Of a stretch of DNA of 64,000 nucleotides, positions 53,488-61,720 are shown piece by piece. This DNA is from Pontibacter korlensis. GTDB taxonomy: Bacteria > Bacteroidota > Bacteroidia > Cytophagales > Hymenobacteraceae. The translations under genes and the position numbers were made by a program. Each line of letters opens with the position of its first letter. The stretch's first letter is position 1. The stretch covers positions 4,209,001 to 4,273,000 of the forward strand of contig NZ_CP009621.1 of NCBI RefSeq assembly GCF_000973725.1, written 5' to 3'. The notes beneath the pieces were generated by a model. The model was not told where the DNA came from. It did not search any database and worked only from the letters and a program-made list of their open reading frames with translations.

Positions 53488-55236
53488 TTATCCGAAATAC
53501 TCCTGCTTTAGCTTTTTATCGTGCCCGTACAGGTCTTGCCTAAAGTGCACATTACCGCTATCGTCTACCCAGCTTGTAAAGTACACCAGGTACACCTGCA
53601 CCTTTTTAGGCAATGTCACCCATTCTTCTTCGCCGCCATTCATCGTTTCGCGGATGCGCGTCTCGTTCCACTCTGGCATATCTTTAAGAATATACTTTGC
53701 CAGCTCAACAGGCTTCTCCAGACGCACGCACCCGTGGCTGAAGTTTCGCTCTGTCTGGCTAAACAGGGCATCTGCCGGTGTATCGTGCAGGTAAATAGCG
53801 TGTTCGTTCGGGAACAGGAATTTTATCTGGCCTAAAGAGTTCTTTGGTCCCGGCTTCTGGCGAACCATGTACTGGAAATTCTTCTCTGTGACACTTTCCC
53901 AGTCAATTTCATATGGAGAAACGGGCTGAGGATTCTTCTCTTTCGTTACAATTTCCATATTCTGAGAAGCCAGCCAACCTGGGTTGTTCAGCATCTTAGG
54001 CTTAATCTCTCTTTCTACAATACTGTTTGGTACGTTCCAATATGGCGCCATGACCACATACTCCATCTTATCGCTGAAGATCGGAGTGGCGTTCATGGTT
54101 TTACCAACCACCACGCGCATATTCATTACTTCTTTATACTCTCGTTCGGCCTCCGGGTCGTTATTAGGATCTTCATAGATATAAAGCTTGTATTCTGGTA
54201 TGTTAACCCAAATATATTTTTGGTCTAAGCTCTTAGGTACCATACGCTTAGGTATCCAGCGCCAACGCTCCATGTTGATCATAATCTGGTCGATCCGGTC
54301 CTCAATCGGAATGTTCATGGTAGAAAGCGTACCTCCTCCTACTATGCCATCCTGAGCCAGGCCATGCAGCATCTGAAACATCTTTACCTGTTTCTCAAGG
54401 TGCTCATCAAATACCCATAGGCGCTTATCATTTACATCAATAGGCTGAGTAGGATTCAAACGCTTGCGTAGCACAGCTACTGCTTGGGCAGAATCACCTT
54501 TCTGCAGCGTTTTTTTGCCGCCGAGTTCTACCTTAGGCCATCCTCCTTTTTCCTGAAGATCCCTGTAATTATTGAGTGCATCTCGTAAGCGGGTGTATCC
54601 CGCGTGAAGGGCCTCAAACTCATAATAGGGATAGGTACTCTCACGCTCCTGAAGAATAGTTTGCAGCGCCTTGTGCAGCTTTATTTTATTCCGCTTTACA
54701 GCCCAATGCACATTGCTTTGGGTTTGAGGATTTACGCGCCCTCTGTAAAAATCTGACGCATAATTGAAGTACGAAGCTGTGAGGGCCACATCAATCTGCT
54801 GCTGTAGCACCAGGCGGGCAGAGTCCTGCGGGTCCATCTGCTCATACTTTTGAAATAACTCGTTGAAGTTTACAATCTTATACTTGTCAGGATTAAGTCC
54901 TTCTACAGAGGAAGAATCAATTACATTCAAAAACTTCTCTACCTGAGGTACCAGTTCGTTATCGCGGAACCAGGCTAGCTCGTAGTCTCGATCACCATAA
55001 AACAGGTACATAAGCTCCGCATGCTCGTTGAATTCGGGCTCTTTAGATATGTATTGTTTGATAAACAGGCTATCTGTGCTGGCTTGTGGTAGCTCCTTTT
55101 TACCAAAGAGGCTATCAGTAATACTTCCGGAGTCGTCTTTTGAATCCGACTCATTATTGTTACATGCTGTTAAGGCCCCAAACATGAGTGGCAATAACAG
55201 GATCAGGATATATTTTTTTATTTTGTAAGGGCTCAT
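53488..55236 (-). CDS. L,D-transpeptidase lipoprotein (YcbB/LdtD-like)
   Basis: A 582-residue cell-wall enzyme that would form 3-3 cross-links in peptidoglycan or attach proteins to it. A lipoprotein signal ends at LTAC (Cys25). The scaffold domain follows (about 60-240; LNPDKYKIVNFNELFQKYEQ, YFNYASDFYRGRVNPQ), then a peptidoglycan-binding domain (about 245-310; LQKGDSAQAVAVLRKRLN, VKMFQMLHGLAQDGIVGGGTL) and the YkuD catalytic domain (about 340-540; YIWVNIPEYKLYIYED, NFSHGCVRLEKP with Cys503 as the nucleophile). The domain order matches E. coli YcbB. The ATG at 55236 gives the signal. Confidence 0.93.
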   Translation of the reverse strand: MSPYKIKKYILILLLPLMFGALTACNNNESDSKDDSGSITDSLFGKKELPQASTDSLFIKQYISKEPEFNEHAELMYLFYGDRDYELAWFRDNELVPQVEKFLNVIDSSSVEGLNPDKYKIVNFNELFQKYEQMDPQDSARLVLQQQIDVALTASYFNYASDFYRGRVNPQTQSNVHWAVKRNKIKLHKALQTILQERESTYPYYEFEALHAGYTRLRDALNNYRDLQEKGGWPKVELGGKKTLQKGDSAQAVAVLRKRLNPTQPIDVNDKRLWVFDEHLEKQVKMFQMLHGLAQDGIVGGGTLSTMNIPIEDRIDQIMINMERWRWIPKRMVPKSLDQKYIWVNIPEYKLYIYEDPNNDPEAEREYKEVMNMRVVVGKTMNATPIFSDKMEYVVMAPYWNVPNSIVEREIKPKMLNNPGWLASQNMEIVTKEKNPQPVSPYEIDWESVTEKNFQYMVRQKPGPKNSLGQIKFLFPNEHAIYLHDTPADALFSQTERNFSHGCVRLEKPVELAKYILKDMPEWNETRIRETMNGGEEEWVTLPKKVQVYLVYFTSWVDDSGNVHFRQDLYGHDKKLKQEYFG

Positions 55237-55559
55237 GTGCTATCTTTTTAGCTCAGGTACACCTATACTAAGCTTAGGGTACATACTGTACTTTTCTTTA
55301 TTGTTTTAATCTTGCTTTAATACAATACAGGTGTAGCTGAGTAGGTCATATACGCATTTTAGCTTTTTGTACTCCAAAAACAGGCAAAATGTTTTGCTGC
55401 ATAACGCACCTGTCTTTATAGCTTTTTATACTCTACAGCTAAAATCGTGCTTGTGTGGCCAGTTTACTCTTACAAACTCCCGCTAAGCGTATTTCTTCGA
55501 CGAGTATGTTGCACTGCCCCTTTTTCAGGATTCACACTTATTCCCTATCTTACACCTGA
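55237..55559. other. Intergenic region between divergent transpeptidase and peptidase genes
   Basis: 323 bases without a gene, AT-rich, holding the promoters of the two divergent genes. I see no full TTTG-N19-TAnnTTTG; TATCTTAC at 55541-55548 is a partial -7 match for the peptidase. One inverted repeat, 55252-55264 against 55329-55341 (12 of 13 bases), could be a regulator site or chance. Confidence 0.6.
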
Positions 55560-57476
55560 ATGAACCTATACAAACCCATGAGACTATATAACCGTTTTCT
55601 TCTTGGTTTGGGCCTGACAGGCAGTTTATACCTTGCCTCCTGCTCATCTACCACCACAAACGACAATGAAACTATGACAACAGAACAAAGTGCCATGGAA
55701 CGTACTTCAAACGACGTCCATAGCTTTGCCAAGCCAGCAGAGGCCGTAGCCAAACACCTGGACCTGAACATCGATGTGAACTTTGACCAAAAAGTACTCA
55801 GCGGCACCGCTTCTTACCTTATCGAAAACAAAACCGGTACAGACCAGATTATCTTCGATACACGAGGGCTTCAGATTGAAAAGGTTTTTTTGGGAGATAG
55901 TAACGAGGAAACAACTTTTGAACTGGGTGATGAGAAAGAGTTTCTGGGACGTCCTCTTACTGTTAAGATCAAGCCAGATACTAAAAAGGTAACCATACTG
56001 TATCAAACATCTGCGGATGCCGCCGCTCTGCAGTGGCTGAACCCACAGCAAACAGCGGGCAAAAAGCACCCGTTCCTGTTCACGCAGTCTCAAGCTATAC
56101 TTGCCCGTACCTGGATTCCTATTCAGGACAGCCCGGGCATCCGAATTACCTACAATGCGCAGGTAAAAGTACCTAAGGAACTGCTGGCTGTAATGAGTGC
56201 TGAGAACCCGGTGGAGAAGAATGCAACCGGCGTTTATACTTTCGAAATGAAGCAACCGATTCCGTCGTACCTGATGGCACTGTCGGTAGGTGACCTTGCG
56301 TTCCGGGAAATAGGTCCGCAAACTGGTATCTATGCGGAACCCGCCACCATTGAAGCAGCGGCATATGAATTTGCTGAAATGGATAAAATGCTGGTAGCCG
56401 CAGAAAAGATTTATGGCAAGTATCGCTGGGAACGGTATGATTTGCTCGTGCTTCCTCCTTCCTTCCCTTTTGGAGGTATGGAAAACCCCCGCCTCACTTT
56501 CGTGACGCCAACAGTGTTGGCTAAAGACCGTTCTCTCACCAGCCTAATTGCGCATGAGCTGGCGCACAGCTGGAGCGGCAACCTGGTTACCAATGCCACC
56601 TGGAATGATTTCTGGCTAAACGAAGGCTTTACAGTCTACTTTGAGCGCCGTATTATGGAGGAGATTTATGGCAAAGAGTATGCTGACATGCTCAACGTGC
56701 TTGGGTATCAGGATCTTGAAAGCACTCTCAACGACATTGGTGCAGAAAGTAAAGACACCCATCTGAAGTTGGACCTGGAGGGACGCGATCCGGATGAAGG
56801 CTTAACTGACATAGCCTACGAGAAAGGTAATTTCTTTCTGCAGAACATTGAAAAAGCAGTGGGGCGTGAAAGATTTGACGAGTTTGTAAATAACTACTTC
56901 AACACCTTTGCCTTCCAAAGCACAGATACTGATAAGTTCCTGAACTTCCTGCGCTCAGAACTGATAAAGGGAGACGAGGCGCTAGCTGAACAAATCAACA
57001 TTGAGGGCTGGGTATACTCTCCAGGTTTGCCTGAAGGATTTGAAGCACCGACCAGTACGCGATTTGCCAATGTGGAAGAAGCTTGCCAAAGCTGGAAAAA
57101 TGGTGAGCCAGCGGCAAAGCTTAACACCAAAGACTGGTCGAGCCATGAATGGCTGCACTTTATTCGCATGCTCCCAGAGAACATGACCCAGCAGCAAATG
57201 GCTGAATTAGACAAGGCATTTAACTTCACCAACTCTGGCAATTCCGAAGTGTTGGCGGCCTGGTTCATTCATGCTATTCGCAACAACTACACAAGGGCAG
57301 ATAAAGCGTTAGAAACGTTCCTTACCAATGTTGGCCGCCGCAAGTTCCTTGTGCCGATTTACAAGGCACTAACTGCCACACCGGAAGGCAAGAAAAAGGC
57401 ACTGGCTATTTATGCCAAAGCCCGTCCTAACTACCATGCGGTATCAACAGTTACCTTAGACGAAATGCTCAAGTAG
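55560..57476 (+). CDS. M1 family metallopeptidase lipoprotein (leukotriene A4 hydrolase-like)
   Basis: A 638-residue zinc aminopeptidase of family M1. The signal has lipobox LASC (Cys28), so the enzyme is envelope-anchored. An N-terminal beta domain (about 60-250) is followed by the catalytic domain: FGGMENPR (305-310, the GxMEN substrate motif), HELAHSW (332-338, with zinc ligands His332 and His336) and WLNEGF (352-357, with zinc ligand Glu355). The C-terminal helical domain (about 480-638; WVYSPGLPEGFEAP) matches leukotriene A4 hydrolase/aminopeptidase B. Two ATGs (55560, 55578) are possible. It lies alone on the plus strand. Confidence 0.94.
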   Translation: MNLYKPMRLYNRFLLGLGLTGSLYLASCSSTTTNDNETMTTEQSAMERTSNDVHSFAKPAEAVAKHLDLNIDVNFDQKVLSGTASYLIENKTGTDQIIFDTRGLQIEKVFLGDSNEETTFELGDEKEFLGRPLTVKIKPDTKKVTILYQTSADAAALQWLNPQQTAGKKHPFLFTQSQAILARTWIPIQDSPGIRITYNAQVKVPKELLAVMSAENPVEKNATGVYTFEMKQPIPSYLMALSVGDLAFREIGPQTGIYAEPATIEAAAYEFAEMDKMLVAAEKIYGKYRWERYDLLVLPPSFPFGGMENPRLTFVTPTVLAKDRSLTSLIAHELAHSWSGNLVTNATWNDFWLNEGFTVYFERRIMEEIYGKEYADMLNVLGYQDLESTLNDIGAESKDTHLKLDLEGRDPDEGLTDIAYEKGNFFLQNIEKAVGRERFDEFVNNYFNTFAFQSTDTDKFLNFLRSELIKGDEALAEQINIEGWVYSPGLPEGFEAPTSTRFANVEEACQSWKNGEPAAKLNTKDWSSHEWLHFIRMLPENMTQQQMAELDKAFNFTNSGNSEVLAAWFIHAIRNNYTRADKALETFLTNVGRRKFLVPIYKALTATPEGKKKALAIYAKARPNYHAVSTVTLDEMLK

Positions 57477-57495
57477 GCACGTTCACTAAAGGGTA

Positions 57496-57540
57496 TAAAG
57501 CAAAAGCGGCTGCCAAAATACGGCAGCCGCTTTTGCTTTA
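57496..57540 (+). terminator. Terminator of the M1 peptidase gene
   Basis: A 19-bp perfect stem (57496-57514 against 57522-57540) with a 7-base loop; the core reads GCGGCTGCC/GGCAGCCGC with A- and T-rich ends. It lies 20 bases after the peptidase stop codon. Confidence 0.88.
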
Positions 57541-57556
57541 AATTAGCCTTAAAACA

Positions 57557-57616
57557 GGAAAGCTCTGTGACCTTCTGACCTGCTTGGTGGAGCCAGGCGA
57601 AGGTACAGAGCCTTCC
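57557..57616 (-). terminator. Structured imperfect hairpin, likely terminator of the DUF892 gene
   Basis: A 60-base imperfect inverted repeat: 57557-57575 pairs with 57599-57616 with two bulges, and CCTG/CAGG pairs inside it. On the minus strand it starts 20 bases after the DUF892 stop codon and is followed by CTGTTTT. It is longer and less regular than the other terminators. Confidence 0.55.
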
Positions 57617-57636
57617 AAACATATTTTACCGATTAA

Positions 57637-58128
57637 TTATCGTTCAGCTCGTTGGTTAATAGCCTCTTCAGCCATCATGCTGAGACGCTCATCTGTTGCT
57701 TTCTCTTCCTCTAGTGTTGTGTGTAGTTGCTCCAGAGCTTCGTCCATACCTAGCTGTTTCGCATAGGCACATACTGTACCATAGGCAGCAATCTCATAGT
57801 GCTCCACTCGCTGTGCACAGGCAATAAGCGCTGCGTCCATCACAGTAGAGTCAGCATTCTCACTCATCATCATCTCACATTCTCTGATGATTCCTTCCAT
57901 GGCTTTACACTTCTCACCGGTAGGTTTCTCGCCAATAGAATCGAACACCCTGTCAAGTCGCTGAATCTGATTTTCTGTTACACGCAGGTGCTCCTCAAAA
58001 GCTTGTCTCAGTTTGTCAGAAGAGCAAGCTTCCATCATTTTAGGAAGCGCCTTGGTAATCTGCTGCTCAGCATTGTAGATGTCTTTCATCTCGTGGATCA
58101 TCAGATCCTTTAAGTTGTTTAGTTTCAT
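57637..58128 (-). CDS. DUF892 ferritin-like protein (YciE/YciF family)
   Basis: A 163-residue protein of the DUF892 family, a four-helix ferritin-like fold. Diagnostic parts are LKDLMIHEMKDIYNAEQQITKALPKMMEACSSDKLRQAFEEHLRVTENQIQRLDRVF (with Glu/His positions of the di-iron type), GEKCKAMEGIIRE and VMDAALIACAQRVEHYEIAAYGTVCAYAKQLG. E. coli YciE and YciF are stress-induced; their activity is not clear. The ATG at 58128 gives the expected start. It is divergent from cyanophycinase over a 318-base AT-rich region. Confidence 0.9.
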   Translation of the reverse strand: MKLNNLKDLMIHEMKDIYNAEQQITKALPKMMEACSSDKLRQAFEEHLRVTENQIQRLDRVFDSIGEKPTGEKCKAMEGIIRECEMMMSENADSTVMDAALIACAQRVEHYEIAAYGTVCAYAKQLGMDEALEQLHTTLEEEKATDERLSMMAEEAINQRAER

Positions 58129-58446
58129 AGCTTGGAAAGGTTACGCGTTATTGTTAAAAGCTTTTTTGCTTGTTACAGACCTACTATACGGGGCATATCG
58201 ACTCGAGTTTAAGTATATGATTTTTTATTTGTGAAAGGTGTAAATTCAAAAGTTATAACCTTTTAAAATATAATTTATTATATATAGCTAGATATAGACT
58301 TTAGTATAAAATGCGTAAAAACAGTAGGTGGAGCAGCATACTTTTGCTTGAGTGAAACGAATTTGCCTAAAAGCTGTACTCATATTGTAAATGCACCACA
58401 ACAGCATTAATCGATATAACAGCAAAATAAAGACATAGCATCACCC
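58129..58446. other. AT-rich divergent promoter region
   Basis: 318 bases without a gene between DUF892 (minus) and cyanophycinase (plus). The centre (58255-58310) is almost only A and T. I see no complete TTTG-N19-TAnnTTTG promoter and no repeat worth naming. No small ORF with protein-like features is visible. Confidence 0.6.
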
Positions 58447-59346
58447 GTGGAGATACCTAAAGGAAAACTTATTGCAGTAGGTGGAAACGAAGACAAAGGC
58501 AGTTACCCAAACCCCAAATCTAAAAAGAAGTATTATCTCGACTTCTTTGAGTTAGGTATCCTTAAACGTTTCCTGAAGGAGATCCCCACTAAAAACCCAC
58601 ATATAGAAGTAGTTACCACAGCCTCTATGATTCCGGAAGAGGTTGGTGAGCGTTATACCAGCGCCTTTGGTATTTTGGGTGTAGAAAACGTGCAGTTAAT
58701 GCACATCCGCAACGAGGAAGACGCTAAAAATCCAGATTACATGGAACGCGTGAAGCAATGTGATGGCATCATGTTTAGCGGTGGTGACCAGTCCCGCATT
58801 ACCAGGATGTTTCTGAATACGGAGATTCTGGATTTGCTTAAAAGCCGTTACATAAACGAAAATTTTGTGTTAGCCGGAACCAGTGCTGGCGCGATGGCCA
58901 TGTCTAAAGAAATGATAAAGGGCGGTAGTGCGCCGGAGTCGCTATTACGTGGAGCTGTCAAAATGGGTCAGGGGCTCAACCTGTTGGAAGGGGTAATAAT
59001 AGATACTCACTTTGTTGTACGCGGTAGGTTTGGCCGTTTGATGGAAGCCGTGGTGACTCACCCCAAATCCATTGGCATCGGGCTTGGAGAAGATACAGGC
59101 GTACTGATAACAGAAGGCCATATGATCGAAACAATTGGCTCAAACCTGGTGGTCATAGTAGACGGGCATGAGGTAAAATATACTAATGTGAAAGAAGTTG
59201 AAGCAGGACGACCTGTGGCAATAGATCATATGGTGATGCACGTGCTAGCCAAAGGCAACCTCTACGACATTAACTCGCGCACCTTTTACCAGAGCGAAGA
59301 AGCATACAAGCATGCTCAGTTAACTGCCGAGGTGAATAAAGTCTAA
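58447..59346 (+). CDS. Cyanophycinase
   Basis: Cyanophycinase (peptidase family S51) cleaves the storage polymer cyanophycin to beta-Asp-Arg dipeptides. The 299-residue product has LIAVGGNEDKG at the start, CDGIMFSGGDQSRITRMF, the nucleophile elbow AGTSAGAMAMS with Ser146, and IIDTHFVVRGRFGRLMEAV, where the His and Arg-Gly-Arg motif fit CphB. The start is GTG at 58447, as no ATG precedes LIAVGG. The HAD gene follows after 39 bases on the same strand. An isoaspartyl peptidase, which would split the dipeptide, lies 0.7 kb downstream on the other strand. No cyanophycin synthetase is in the window. Confidence 0.92.
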   Translation: MEIPKGKLIAVGGNEDKGSYPNPKSKKKYYLDFFELGILKRFLKEIPTKNPHIEVVTTASMIPEEVGERYTSAFGILGVENVQLMHIRNEEDAKNPDYMERVKQCDGIMFSGGDQSRITRMFLNTEILDLLKSRYINENFVLAGTSAGAMAMSKEMIKGGSAPESLLRGAVKMGQGLNLLEGVIIDTHFVVRGRFGRLMEAVVTHPKSIGIGLGEDTGVLITEGHMIETIGSNLVVIVDGHEVKYTNVKEVEAGRPVAIDHMVMHVLAKGNLYDINSRTFYQSEEAYKHAQLTAEVNKV

Positions 59347-59385
59347 AAGTTTAACCCTTTCTAATTGAACAAAAAACTACCTTAA

Positions 59386-59997
59386 ATGAATAAAAAAGCG
59401 CTTATCCTAGATCTCGACAACACCATTTACCCCGTTCCGTCTATAGGTGACGAATTGTTCAAGCCCCTTTTTGACCTAATTACTGATTGCGGAGAGTATA
59501 AAGGTGAGTTTGAGGAGATAAAAAAGGACATGATGAGAATACCTTTTCAGAAAGTGGCTAAAAAGTACGAGTTCAGCGAGCAGCTGACAGAAAAAGGGGA
59601 TCAGTTGTTAAAAGATCTGACTTATGACAAAGAAATGTCTCCTTTTGAAGACTACGCTACTATCAGAGATATTTCCTGTAAAAAATTTTTGGTCACTACC
59701 GGCTATACTAAAATGCAGCAAAGCAAAGTAGATAGGTTAGGCCTGGAAAAAGACTTTGACGAAGTACACATAGTAGACCCAAGCATTTCAGGTAAGACCA
59801 AGAAAGATATTTTCAAAGATATACTTGACCGTCATGGCTTTGATGCTACCGATGTGCTAGTGGTAGGTGATGATCCTGAATCAGAGATAAAAGCAGGCAA
59901 GGAATTAGGTATAGATACTGTACTGTACACCAAGAATGTCACAAAAACCGAAGGGCAAAGCATATCCGATTTCAGCCAACTGAAAGAGTTTTTGTAG
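59386..59997 (+). CDS. HAD-family hydrolase (pyrimidine 5'-nucleotidase-like)
   Basis: A 203-residue haloacid-dehalogenase-fold phosphatase. Motif I is LILDLDNTIYP (nucleophile and acid Asp, about 7-12), motif II FLVTTGYT, motif III has Lys residues in GKTKKDIF, and motif IV is VLVVGDDPESEIKAGKELG. The IYP following the Asp resembles the pyrimidine nucleotidase/YjjG-like branch; the real substrate is unknown. It starts 39 bases after cyanophycinase and is probably cotranscribed. Its 3' end faces the isoaspartyl peptidase gene, 50 bases away. Confidence 0.88.
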   Translation: MNKKALILDLDNTIYPVPSIGDELFKPLFDLITDCGEYKGEFEEIKKDMMRIPFQKVAKKYEFSEQLTEKGDQLLKDLTYDKEMSPFEDYATIRDISCKKFLVTTGYTKMQQSKVDRLGLEKDFDEVHIVDPSISGKTKKDIFKDILDRHGFDATDVLVVGDDPESEIKAGKELGIDTVLYTKNVTKTEGQSISDFSQLKEFL

Positions 59998-60047
59998 TAG
60001 CCAACTCATTCAGTTGGCTCTCAACCTCTAGGAACAAACATTCTACT

Positions 60048-60980
60048 TTAGCTCTTATAAATCTCTACGTATGTAGCCTGCTTCCCTACTTTACAGGCGC
60101 GGTACATTCCTTCCGAATTAAATGGCATAGCTATATCCCCTGCCGCTGTAACTGCTATTAAACCTCCTTCACCACCCAGCTTAACCAGCTTCTTCATAAC
60201 AACCTCCTCGCAGGCCTCCTGCAATGTATAGCCTTTGTACTCCATCAGGCAGGATACATCATAGGCTACAACTGCACGCATAAAGAATTCACCATGCCCG
60301 GTACAGGAGATGGCGCAGGTACTATTGTTGGCATAAGTGCCCGAGCCAATAATTGGGGTGTCTCCAATGCGGTTGTAACGCTTGTTCGTCATGCCGCCGG
60401 TAGATGTAGCTGCCGCCAAATTTCCCTCCATGTCTACAGCCACAGCGCCAACAGTGCCAAACTTCTCATCGCGTTGCTCAGCATGGTCGAGCATAAATAT
60501 ATCCGAATCCCTTACCTCGCTCCATTGCTTATATCTGTACTTGTCGAAGAAGTATGTTTCTGGGGCAAACTCTAAGCCATAGCTAAGGGCAAATTCCTCT
60601 GCCCCATAGCCGCTTAGCATAACATGGTCAGAGTGCTCCATAATAGCATTCGCTAACTTGATAGGGTTCTTTATACTTCTGACTCCGGCTACTGCTCCAG
60701 CTTCTAGGGTTTTGCCGCACATAATGGCAGCATCCATCTCATGTTTCCCTTCTTTGGTGAAAACAGAGCCTTTGCCAGCATTGAAGAGTGGAGAATCCTC
60801 TAGCAGCACAACCGAAAGCTCTACTGCCTCCAGTGCCGTGCCTCCATTTTCTAGTACTTTATGGCCTGCCTCCACTGCTTTTGTAAGTGCTAACCTGTAG
60901 GCTTTGTCTTGTTCTGCTGAAAGTGAGGCTTGTGTGATAGTACCGGCTCCACCGTGAATGGCAATAGCTGTTTTTGGCAT
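60048..60980 (-). CDS. Isoaspartyl peptidase/L-asparaginase (plant-type, Ntn hydrolase)
   Basis: A 310-residue Ntn-hydrolase that self-cleaves to alpha and beta chains and then hydrolyses beta-aspartyl dipeptides. Matches: AIHGGAGTI at the start, FNAGKGSVFTKEGKHEMDAAIM, and the autocleavage site GTVGAVAVD, where Thr176 becomes the N-terminal nucleophile. It also has TSTGGMTNKRYNRIGDTPIIGSGTYANN and a C-terminal EGGLIAVTAAGDIAMPFNSEGMYRA. It could finish cyanophycin breakdown by splitting beta-Asp-Arg, given the cyanophycinase gene nearby; this is inference. The ATG at 60980 is used. Confidence 0.94.
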   Translation of the reverse strand: MPKTAIAIHGGAGTITQASLSAEQDKAYRLALTKAVEAGHKVLENGGTALEAVELSVVLLEDSPLFNAGKGSVFTKEGKHEMDAAIMCGKTLEAGAVAGVRSIKNPIKLANAIMEHSDHVMLSGYGAEEFALSYGLEFAPETYFFDKYRYKQWSEVRDSDIFMLDHAEQRDEKFGTVGAVAVDMEGNLAAATSTGGMTNKRYNRIGDTPIIGSGTYANNSTCAISCTGHGEFFMRAVVAYDVSCLMEYKGYTLQEACEEVVMKKLVKLGGEGGLIAVTAAGDIAMPFNSEGMYRACKVGKQATYVEIYKS

Positions 60981-61112
60981 GTTGTTTATACTTAATGTTT
61001 GTTTCGCTACCCTCTACGCCTGTTGTTCAGAGGCAGTTCGGGAGGCACATTTTTTTACGGATTCCGGTACATTTGAAACGGCATAATGGACCTAAATCTG
61101 GATAAAAACAGT

Positions 61113-61120
61113 TATCTTTG
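61113..61120 (+). promoter_or_regulatory. Candidate -7 element of the DUF3127 gene
   Basis: TATCTTTG matches TAnnTTTG and lies 33 bases before the ATG at 61154. No TTTG is seen at the standard distance upstream. Confidence 0.45.
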
Positions 61121-61153
61121 TCTACAGTAAAATAATCACAATAACTTTTTATT

Positions 61154-61525
61154 ATGTCTTTTGATATCCAAGGTAAACTGTACGAGGTCTTTGAAGAGCA
61201 ACAGATCAGCGATAAATTCAGAAAGCGTGAGTTCGTGCTGGAGATTCCGGATGGTTCTTACACGCAGTATGTAAAATTTCAGCTGACGCAGGATAAGTGT
61301 AACCTGCTTGACTCTTACAAGAACGGCGACGAAGTGAAGGTAACGTTTAACCTAACAGGTAAGCCTTTCACTAAAAATGGCCAGACCATGTACTTTACAA
61401 ACCTGCAAGCCTGGAGAATGGAGCCTGCTTCAAATGACCTTGGCGGACCTTCCGGTGCAGCAGCCCCTCAGCAAGATGCTCCTTCGTTCTACAGCAGCGA
61501 TGTTGATAACGACTTGCCGTTCTAA
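61154..61525 (+). CDS. DUF3127 protein with SSB-like C-terminal tip
   Basis: A 123-residue protein of the DUF3127 family, small Bacteroidota proteins with an OB-like beta fold. The core (about 1-95) has SFDIQGKLYEVFEEQQISDKFRKREFVLEI, GSYTQYVKFQLTQDKCNLLDSYKNGDEVKVTFNLTGKPF and MYFTNLQAWRME. A flexible linker (Gly/Ala/Gln/Pro) leads to the end SSDVDNDLPF. This resembles the SSB tip (DDDIPF in E. coli), through which SSB recruits repair and replication proteins. It stands alone with its own promoter and terminator. Binding of single-stranded DNA is suspected, not shown. Confidence 0.88.
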   Translation: MSFDIQGKLYEVFEEQQISDKFRKREFVLEIPDGSYTQYVKFQLTQDKCNLLDSYKNGDEVKVTFNLTGKPFTKNGQTMYFTNLQAWRMEPASNDLGGPSGAAAPQQDAPSFYSSDVDNDLPF

Positions 61526-61555
61526 CGTACAGCAAATTCTTTCATAAAATACAGC

Positions 61556-61590
61556 AAAAGCGAGCTAAAAAGGCTCGCTTTTTGTTTATC
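61556..61590 (+). terminator. Terminator of the DUF3127 gene
   Basis: AAAAGCGAGC (61556-61565) pairs with GCTCGCTTTT (61573-61582) across a 7-base loop, followed by TGTTTATC. It lies 30 bases after the stop codon. Confidence 0.85.
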
Positions 61591-61658
61591 TTAAGTAGCC
61601 AATCCAGTTCTTCAGCAAGGTCTAATGGTGGCATTACACGCCCCTTAGTCAACAAAGC

Positions 61659-61666
61659 TAATTTTG
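61659..61666 (+). promoter_or_regulatory. Candidate -7 element of the AlbA_2 gene; decides its start
   Basis: TAATTTTG matches TAnnTTTG. Transcription would start near 61672, inside the upstream in-frame extension that begins with TTG at 61664, so the ATG at 61721 is the likely start. Confidence 0.5.
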
Positions 61667-61720
61667 CAGCAACATTGGCTTCAAATATCTAGTTATATAC
61701 ACACCACCCTACCTTCTACT

